From the NCBI GenBank assembly GCA_026984415.1, contig JALSSE010000352.1, forward strand, positions 1 through 8,690: a stretch of 8,690 bases of DNA, written 5' to 3'. Positions 1 through 4,095 of the stretch are shown one piece after another. Source of the DNA: Hydrogenothermaceae bacterium. GTDB taxonomy: Bacteria; Aquificota; Aquificae; Hydrogenothermales; Hydrogenothermaceae. The translations under genes and the position numbers were made by a program. Below the pieces are notes generated by a model. It saw nothing but the letters and a program-made list of their open reading frames with translations, was not told the DNA's origin and did no database searches. How positions within the stretch are numbered: the first letter of the stretch is position 1; each line of letters begins with the position of its first letter.

Positions 1-87
1 CGTCCTGGCTGGCTGGGTAGGTCCATATTAATGATGGGCACACTCTATGGAGGGGTTGGGCGTCCTCCCATCGTACCTTCACAATAA
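1..87 (+). CDS. Partial: possible C-terminus of an IS200/IS605-type TnpB (OrfB) protein
   Basis: The first 28 codons of frame 1 are open from the window edge to a TAA at 85-87. They begin RPGWLGRSILMMGTL and end IVPSQ. TnpB proteins of IS200/IS605 elements usually end a short distance after a zinc-finger strand and a CGD-x-VRP-like motif, and the RP at residues 1-2 would fit the end of that motif. The block is clearly richer in G+C than the surrounding DNA. This is expected where a TnpB 3' end doubles as the scaffold of its guide RNA, but it would also fit any recently acquired DNA. All diagnostic parts of TnpB (RuvC residues, zinc-finger cysteines) would lie left of the window, so the call rests on a short tail and on composition. 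The antisense strand is also open here, which weakens the case. Confidence 0.4.
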   Translation, partial: RPGWLGRSILMMGTLYGGVGRPPIVPSQ

Positions 88-142
88 CTCCAATTTTCCT
101 TTCACTAAAACATATCTTTGACTTTTGAGATTTGTAATATTA

Positions 143-159
143 ACGTTTTATCTGAACGT
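143..159. repeat. Small inverted repeat, possible IS right-end hairpin
   Basis: ACGTT at 143-147 and AACGT at 155-159 form a 5-bp stem around a 7-base loop, 9 bases from the stop codon of the minus-strand transporter gene. IS200/IS605 elements carry imperfect subterminal hairpins rather than terminal inverted repeats, so this is a candidate right-end hairpin. It has no U-tract on either strand and is not a convincing terminator. A 5-bp stem can arise by chance. Confidence 0.25.
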
Positions 160-168
160 AGTGGGTAT

Positions 169-1308
169 TTATTTTGCGTTTTTTCTTGCAATATAAAAGA
201 AATAAAGACCAGCTAATGGAAATATTACCATTAAAAAAGCTGAAAGTCTAAAATTATCTGAAGTTAGCCACAAAAACAGAGAGAGGGTAAAAAGACCAGT
301 AGTAGAGGCTATCCTTTCTGTTAAAGATAAAAAAGACAATCTTAAAGAAGCCTGACCTTCTGGAAACTCCTCAAGAATTAAAATCCGTGCTGTTGTCCAC
401 AAATGAGCCAGAGCAAAACCTGCTGATAAACCTATCAGTAAAACAAGCTTTGTAGGAGTTAAAGGTAAAGCAACTAAAAACCCTATCCACAGTAAAAACC
501 CAATTGGAAATATTTTTTTAGCACTAAAAATATCTGTAATTTTTCCCCACAAAAATCCACCAACAATCCCACCAATCGCCGAAAATCCAATAACTTTATA
601 AATATAAACATCTTCAAATCCATAAACCTTCTTTAAATAAATACTCATCATTGCTATTAAAGTATTTGCCACTTCTGTAAGAGACAATATAGAAATTATT
701 GTTAAAATAAATTTTTTCTCTTTAAAAACAGCTTTTATAGAACCTTCTTCCCTCTGTAAAGGATTTTTTAGAAAAATTACAGCTGGTAGAGATAAAGTAT
801 AAAATATACCTGCCACAACAAGATAAGCATCTGGAATATGAAGCATTTTTGCCAAAAATATTAGAGCAATTGCCGAACCGATGTACCCAAAAGCAACCCC
901 CAATCCAGATACTGTTCCTCTACTATCAAATCCTAACAGCATAGAGTTGTAAAAAACAAAAGCCTGTTGATGGGAAATTGCCATAGCTGAAAATATTATC
1001 AATGAAAGGATAGGATAATCTGAAGTAAAAAACAACAAAATACAAAACAAAGCTGTAAGAGAAACAAAAATCCCAAAAAATAATTTTCTGTAGCCTTTTG
1101 AATCTGCAATTTTTCCTAAAATCAAAGCAAAGAAAAAAGAGACTATAAAAGCTGAACCATAAACTAATGTATAAACCTTTGTATCAATGTGTTTAATAAT
1201 ATAAAGGGGAAAAAATGTAGAGAAAACCAGCGCTCCTAATATTGTTTCTCCAGTATCAAAAAGGGCAAAGGATAAATTTTGAAAAATTCCTTTTATTTTA
1301 TTTTTCAA
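169..1308 (-). CDS. Major facilitator superfamily transporter, UMF1/Atg22-like
   Basis: This 379-residue integral membrane protein has about 12 hydrophobic helices and belongs to the inner membrane. The N-terminal ALFDTGETI followed by a hydrophobic helix resembles the conserved start of UMF1/Atg22-like transporters. The MFS loop between helices 2 and 3 is visible as GKIADSKGYRK and its pseudo-repeat in the second half as GKITDIFSAKK. FYNSMLLGF then GTVSGLGVAFGYIGS matches the UMF1 pattern of a YN-x-LLP-like stretch followed by a Ser-Gly-x-Gly helix. The substrate cannot be predicted. The start is TTG at 1308-1306: an in-frame TAG lies two codons upstream, the next methionine is deep in the protein, and a weak GGAA Shine-Dalgarno site precedes it. 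It lies 58 bases downstream of the pseudouridine synthase gene on the same strand, with its own extended -10 promoter in the gap. No clear terminator follows. Confidence 0.85.
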   Translation of the reverse strand: MKNKIKGIFQNLSFALFDTGETILGALVFSTFFPLYIIKHIDTKVYTLVYGSAFIVSFFFALILGKIADSKGYRKLFFGIFVSLTALFCILLFFTSDYPILSLIIFSAMAISHQQAFVFYNSMLLGFDSRGTVSGLGVAFGYIGSAIALIFLAKMLHIPDAYLVVAGIFYTLSLPAVIFLKNPLQREEGSIKAVFKEKKFILTIISILSLTEVANTLIAMMSIYLKKVYGFEDVYIYKVIGFSAIGGIVGGFLWGKITDIFSAKKIFPIGFLLWIGFLVALPLTPTKLVLLIGLSAGFALAHLWTTARILILEEFPEGQASLRLSFLSLTERIASTTGLFTLSLFLWLTSDNFRLSAFLMVIFPLAGLYFFYIARKNAK

Positions 1309-1342
1309 TAACTATTTCCAACTTCGTTAATTTTTAAAAACT

Positions 1343-1371
1343 ATTATATCAGAGATAAAATAAAGGCTAAA
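1343..1371 (-). promoter_or_regulatory. Extended -10 promoter for the MFS transporter gene
   Basis: Read on the minus strand, TGATATAAT gives a perfect -10 hexamer (1348-1343) with an extended -10 TG one base upstream. Seventeen bases further upstream lies TTTAGC (1371-1366), a poor -35 that overlaps the pseudouridine synthase stop codon. Extended -10 promoters tolerate weak -35 boxes. The predicted transcript start is near 1336, about 28 bases before the TTG start. In AT-rich DNA a chance TATAAT is common, so the TG extension and the position carry the call. Confidence 0.5.
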
Positions 1372-2110
1372 TCAGATTTACAAGACTTTTTAAATCTAAA
1401 ATTTCTTCATCTGTTAATTCTCTAAATTCTCCAGCTTCTAAACTATCATCTAACTTTAAATTTCCAATTCTAACCCTTTTTAAATAAAGGACAGGAAATC
1501 CCAACTCTTTCATTATCCTTTTTACTATGTGGTATTTACCCTCTTTAACAGTTATCAAAATTTCTGATTTGTCTTCAGAAGAATTTAAAACATTAATACG
1601 AAATGGCTTTGTTTTATAACTCTCCTTTTCATCTTTTAAAAGAATTCCTTCTTGGTATTTTTCAAGTTCTATTTTAGAAATATCACCTTTAACAATAGCA
1701 AAATATTCCTTTTCAACTTCCCATTTAGGATGGGCTAATCTATGTCCAAATTGACCATCTGTTGTCAAAATTAATAAACCTTCTGTATCAACATCAAGCC
1801 TTCCAACAGGAAAAAGTTTATCTATCAATGGAAAATCATAGAAAAAATCCATTACAGTAGGAAAATCTTCACTGTAGGTTGCTGTAATATAACCTGAAGG
1901 TTTGTTAAACATAAAATAGTAGTTTTCCTTAAATTCTACTGGTTCATCATCAAAATAAACTATATCTTTTTCTGGATTGATTTTTAAAGATGGATTTTTT
2001 ACTAATTGATTGTTGACTTTTACCAGTCCCTTTTTTAAAAACTTCTTGACTTCTTTTCTTGTCCCAAAACCAGAATGGGATAAAAATTTATCTATTCTAA
2101 TGTTAAACAC
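1367..2110 (-). CDS. rsuA: RsuA/RluB/RluE-family 16S/23S rRNA pseudouridine synthase
   Basis: This enzyme converts a specific rRNA uridine to pseudouridine. An S4 RNA-binding domain covers about residues 4-50 (RIDKFLSHSGFGTRKEVKKF). The catalytic domain begins with FNKPSGYITAT (68-78) and carries the family motif GRLDVDTEGLL, whose Asp106 is the expected nucleophile. DGQFGHRLAHP and EKEY follow, then KEGKYHIVKRIMKELGFPV near the end. The lone KPSGY-x-AT form and the GQFGHRL stretch look more like RsuA (16S position 516) than RluB, but the exact target is not certain. The 247-residue length is normal for RsuA. The start as called is GTG at 2110-2108, with AGG only 3 bases before it. An ATT three codons in (2101-2099) would give the family-typical start RIDKFLS and has AGGTG at ideal spacing. 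The gene lies just downstream of the HU terminator on the same strand. Confidence 0.88.
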   Translation of the reverse strand: MFNIRIDKFLSHSGFGTRKEVKKFLKKGLVKVNNQLVKNPSLKINPEKDIVYFDDEPVEFKENYYFMFNKPSGYITATYSEDFPTVMDFFYDFPLIDKLFPVGRLDVDTEGLLILTTDGQFGHRLAHPKWEVEKEYFAIVKGDISKIELEKYQEGILLKDEKESYKTKPFRINVLNSSEDKSEILITVKEGKYHIVKRIMKELGFPVLYLKRVRIGNLKLDDSLEAGEFRELTDEEILDLKSLVNLI

Positions 2111-2133
2111 CTACCTGTTAAATTTTGGAAACT

Positions 2134-2161
2134 AATTTAGGAATTTATTTTGATATTTCAA
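2134..2161 (-). promoter_or_regulatory. Candidate promoter for the pseudouridine synthase gene
   Basis: On the minus strand TTGAAA (2161-2156, five of six matches to the -35 consensus) is followed after 16 bases by TAAATT (2139-2134, four of six to the -10). It sits just downstream of the HU terminator and 24 bases before the GTG. The -35 box is one arm of a small palindrome, TTTCAA-A-TTGAAA (2156-2168). A promoter is expected here because HU transcription should stop at the terminator, but the -10 is weak. Confidence 0.35.
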
Positions 2162-2170
2162 ATTGAAAAA

Positions 2171-2192
2171 GAAAAAAGGGGATTTCTCCCCT
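2171..2192 (-). terminator. Rho-independent terminator of the HU gene
   Basis: On the minus strand the stem AGGGGA / TCCCCT (6 bp, 2192-2187 with 2182-2177) closes a 4-base GAAA loop and is followed at once by a run of six T then C and more T. It starts 8 bases past the HU stop codon. A short G:C-rich stem, a GNRA-type loop and a U-tract make this a textbook intrinsic terminator. Confidence 0.88.
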
Positions 2193-2199
2193 CTATCTT

Positions 2200-2475
2200 T
2201 TATTTGTTTAATTTTTCTTTTAATGACTTTGCAGCACTGAATGTAACAACTTTTCTTGCTGGAATAGTAATTTCTTCTCCAGTTCTTGGGTTTCTTCCTT
2301 TTCTTGCTTTTCTTTCTTTAACATTGAAAACACCAAGTCCTGGAAGAGCAATTCTCTCCCCTTTTGCCAACGCATCTACCAATGCGCCAATTCCTGCGTT
2401 AACGCATCTTTCAGCTGTTGCTTTAGTAACACCAGCCTCTTCAGCAACTTTTGCAACGAGTTCTGCTTTTGTCAT
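2200..2475 (-). CDS. hup: DNA-binding protein HU
   Basis: This 91-residue nucleoid-associated protein of the HU/IHF family should act as a dimer that binds and bends DNA with little sequence preference. The whole family pattern is present: MTKAELVAKVAEEAGVTKA for the N-terminal helices, then ALPGLGVF (43-50), and the beta-arm signature GRNPRTGEEI (60-69) with the intercalating Pro63, ending in the C-terminal helix FSAAKSLKEKLN. The length is exactly that of bacterial HU. The start ATG has a strong Shine-Dalgarno site, AGGAGGG, about 6 bases upstream. The gene is monocistronic by sequence, with its own near-consensus promoter just after the amidohydrolase stop codon and an intrinsic terminator directly after its own stop. 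The lack of IHF-specific features and of a second paralogue here favours HU. Cys24 in the dimer core is unusual but not disruptive. Confidence 0.97.
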   Translation of the reverse strand: MTKAELVAKVAEEAGVTKATAERCVNAGIGALVDALAKGERIALPGLGVFNVKERKARKGRNPRTGEEITIPARKVVTFSAAKSLKEKLNK

Positions 2476-2508
2476 AGTATACCCTCCTAAAAAAGATTTT
2501 ATAAATTT

Positions 2509-2531
2509 AACTTTTTGCCTTGCAAAAAGTT
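2509..2531. repeat. Perfect 10-bp inverted repeat in the HU leader
   Basis: AACTTTTTGC (2509-2518) and GCAAAAAGTT (2522-2531) are exact reverse complements separated by 3 bases. On the minus strand the repeat begins about 5 bases after the predicted HU transcript start and ends about 16 bases before the Shine-Dalgarno site. It could form a stem at the extreme 5' end of the mRNA or act as a dyad operator. No G:C-rich core plus U-tract follows, so it is not a standard terminator for the gene upstream. Confidence 0.75.
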
Positions 2532-2542
2532 GATATTCTTAA

Positions 2543-2570
2543 TTTATATCATAATTCATTGTAAAGTCAA
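2543..2570 (-). promoter_or_regulatory. HU gene promoter
   Basis: On the minus strand TTGACT (2570-2565, five of six to the -35 consensus) and TATAAA (2548-2543, five of six to the -10) are spaced by 16 bases, with TG one base upstream of the -10 as an extended -10 element. The -35 begins 5 bases after the amidohydrolase stop codon. The predicted transcript start is near 2536, giving a leader of about 60 bases. It is one of the best-matching promoters in the window, as expected for an abundant protein. Confidence 0.72.
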
Positions 2571-2575
2571 TAGTT

Positions 2576-3886
2576 TTATTTAAGTTTTTTAACCCTTTCT
2601 TTCCATTCCTGTGCTTTGTTGAGTACACATTCTTTATCAATTGTAATAACTCTTTTATTTTTAACAACTATTTCACCGCCTATTATTACTGTATCTACAT
2701 CAAAATTTTTCCCTGAATACACTATCTGTGTATAAGGGTCATACAACGGCTGAACATGGGGCTCATTAACATTTATTAAAACTAAATCGGCATATTTTCC
2801 TTTTTCTAAAGTCCCAATTTTATCATCTAATCTGACAGCTTTTGCACCTTCTCTTGTTGCCATAGCAAGGGCTTCTTTTGCTGAAAGTACTGTTGCATCT
2901 CTTCTATAACCTTTGTGGATTAAAGCTGCTGTTCTCATTTCTCCAATTAAATCTAAATCATCGTTAGAAGCTGCTCCATCTGTGCCAAGCCCTACAGTAA
3001 CTCCCTTTTTCATCATTTCCACAACAGGAGCAATTCCAGAAGCTAATTTTAAATTACTTTCTGGACAGTGGGCTACTTTTACTCCTTTTTCAGCAAGTAG
3101 TTCAATTTCTTCTTCAGTAGGATAAACCATATGGGCAGCCAATACCCTTTCGTTCAAAACTCCAATATCATTTAGATGTTTTACAGGTGTATTTTCGTAA
3201 AGTTTCTTCATCTGTTTTACTTCAAATTCTGTTTCAGCAATATGAATGTGGAATAAAGTGTCGTATTCTTCAGCTATCTCCATTGCCTTTATTAATGTTG
3301 CAGGAGCACAGGTATATGGGGCGTGGGGTCCAACACATGGAAAAATATGTTCGTCAGATTTATAAGCCTGAATACAGGCTTTTGTTTTTTCTAATCCCTC
3401 TTCTGGTGTTCTTGCTCCAGGATTTGGAAAATCTAAAATTCCTGTACAGATTATAGCCCTCATCTTAGCCTGATGTACACTCTGGGCTACTGCATCTTCA
3501 TAAAAATACATATCAACAAAAGTTGTTATACCATTTCTTAACATTTCATAACAGGCTAAATCTGTTCCGTCTTTAACAAATTCATAACTGATACATTTCT
3601 CTTCAGCAGGCCATATGTAGTTTTCAAGCCATATTCTCAATGGATTATCACTTCCATAACCTCTTAGTAAAGTCATTGCTGCGTGGGTATGGGTATTTAT
3701 CATTCCCGGTATAGCAATTTTTCCTTTTCCATCAATAACATTTCCTGTGTACTTTTCTAAAATACCTTCGCCAATAGCTGCAATTTTGCCATTTTTGATT
3801 GCAATAGCTCCATTAGGATACTCTGTAAAATTTTCATCCATAGTCAAAATATGGACATTTTTGATAATTAAGTCTGCTCTTCTCAT
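2576..3886 (-). CDS. mtaD: Amidohydrolase, 5'-methylthioadenosine/S-adenosylhomocysteine deaminase type
   Basis: This 436-residue zinc hydrolase belongs to the TrzA/AtzB-like branch of the amidohydrolase superfamily. It is expected to deaminate adenosine-containing by-products of SAM chemistry (MTA, SAH) to inosine derivatives in the cytoplasm. The metal-binding pair is in PGMINTHTHAAMTLLRG (His66, His68). GPHAPYTC (186-193), HIHIAETEFEV (213-223), AAHMVYP (250-256), VAHCPESNLKLASG (271-284) and GTDGAASNDDLDL (301-313, with the expected metal Asp303) complete the site. Residues 1-60 and 370-436 form the usual beta-sandwich framing the barrel. Length is normal. The ATG at 3886-3884 is preceded by GGGAG at good spacing. 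A divergent plus-strand operon starts on the other side of the promoter region. Substrate is not decided by sequence: 6-amino-6-deoxyfutalosine deaminases of the futalosine menaquinone pathway are close relatives and are an alternative. Confidence 0.87.
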   Translation of the reverse strand: MRRADLIIKNVHILTMDENFTEYPNGAIAIKNGKIAAIGEGILEKYTGNVIDGKGKIAIPGMINTHTHAAMTLLRGYGSDNPLRIWLENYIWPAEEKCISYEFVKDGTDLACYEMLRNGITTFVDMYFYEDAVAQSVHQAKMRAIICTGILDFPNPGARTPEEGLEKTKACIQAYKSDEHIFPCVGPHAPYTCAPATLIKAMEIAEEYDTLFHIHIAETEFEVKQMKKLYENTPVKHLNDIGVLNERVLAAHMVYPTEEEIELLAEKGVKVAHCPESNLKLASGIAPVVEMMKKGVTVGLGTDGAASNDDLDLIGEMRTAALIHKGYRRDATVLSAKEALAMATREGAKAVRLDDKIGTLEKGKYADLVLINVNEPHVQPLYDPYTQIVYSGKNFDVDTVIIGGEIVVKNKRVITIDKECVLNKAQEWKERVKKLK

Positions 3887-3931
3887 GCTAATTCTCCCGT
3901 TTTATATTTATTAGTGATATTGTTATTACCA

Positions 3932-3961
3932 ATTATAAAATAAATATATAATATATTACAA
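3932..3961 (-). promoter_or_regulatory. Candidate promoter for the amidohydrolase gene
   Basis: On the minus strand TTGTAA (3961-3956, four of six) and a perfect TATAAT (3937-3932) are separated by 18 bases. The predicted transcript start is about 38 bases before the ATG. The stretch 3900-3985 is almost pure A+T with several overlapping TATAAT-like words, so the exact choice is uncertain. Confidence 0.42.
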
Positions 3962-3985
3962 TATATAAAACCATATTTTTATAAT

Positions 3986-4025
3986 AAAGTGAACCAGAAA
4001 TAAGAATAAAGTTAACAAAGTTAAC
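3986..4025. repeat. Three copies of an AAAGT(T/G)AAC motif, two in tandem
   Basis: AAAGTTAAC occurs at 4008-4016 and directly again at 4017-4025, and a one-mismatch copy AAAGTGAAC lies at 3986-3994, 22 bases (about two helical turns) from the first. Each perfect copy contains the palindrome GTTAAC. They lie about 45-85 bases upstream of the predicted start of the plus-strand operon. This position is typical of an activator site or an A-rich UP element. Low complexity could also produce them. Confidence 0.5.
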
Positions 4026-4054
4026 AAATTTTTAAAGTTTTATGAGGGTGTATT

Positions 4055-4063
4055 TGATACAAT
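4055..4063 (+). promoter_or_regulatory. Extended -10 promoter of the nucleotidyltransferase-GH57 operon
   Basis: TGATACAAT carries a five-of-six -10 hexamer (4058-4063) with the TG extension at 4055-4056. No good -35 is seen 16-18 bases upstream (AAGTTT or AAAGTT), which fits an extended -10 promoter or one helped by an activator. The predicted transcript start near 4070 gives a leader of about 26 bases, just enough for the Shine-Dalgarno site AGAGG at 4084-4088. Confidence 0.5.
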
Positions 4064-4095
4064 AAGGAAAATAATAAAAATTGAGAGGTAAAATT

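Larger units (their letters stand above)
1..160 (+). ncRNA. Candidate TnpB-associated guide RNA (omega/reRNA) scaffold and IS right end
   Basis: Several short perfect complements lie in and just after the GC-rich tail: TCCATA (22-27) with TATGGA (46-51), GATGGG (33-38) with CCCATC (67-72), and GGAGG (49-53) with CCTCC (64-68). Some are mutually exclusive, so the fold is not determined. In IS200/IS605 elements the TnpB guide RNA overlaps the 3' end of tnpB and runs to the element's right end, with the guide taken from the flanking DNA. If this is such an RNA, its end should fall before or close to the transporter stop codon at 169. I cannot place the element boundary. This is inference built on the uncertain TnpB call. 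Confidence 0.22.

Noticed and set aside
1..81. A minus-strand open frame starting with GTG at 81-79, preceded by GGAG
   Set aside because: It is open to the left edge and has a plausible ribosome site, but its first 27 residues resemble nothing I recognise. The plus-strand reading gives a more plausible known tail. It cannot be excluded without the sequence to the left.
2150..2533. A 127-codon plus-strand open frame across the HU gene
   Set aside because: It is antisense to a complete, unmistakable HU gene with its own promoter, ribosome site and terminator. Its product resembles no family I recognise and it lacks a good ribosome site.
2913..3456. Two plus-strand open frames (2913-3125 and 3187-3456) inside the amidohydrolase gene
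   Set aside because: Both are antisense to conserved catalytic motifs of the amidohydrolase and have no supporting signals.
3900..3985. The extremely AT-rich stretch as a replication origin
   Set aside because: No DnaA-box-like series was seen and no replication genes flank it. A divergent promoter region explains the composition.
4081..4095. An N-terminal extension of the nucleotidyltransferase from TTG at 4081
   Set aside because: The added residues would encode the ribosome-binding site itself (AGAGG), and the family starts at the MKAVVMAGG methionine.
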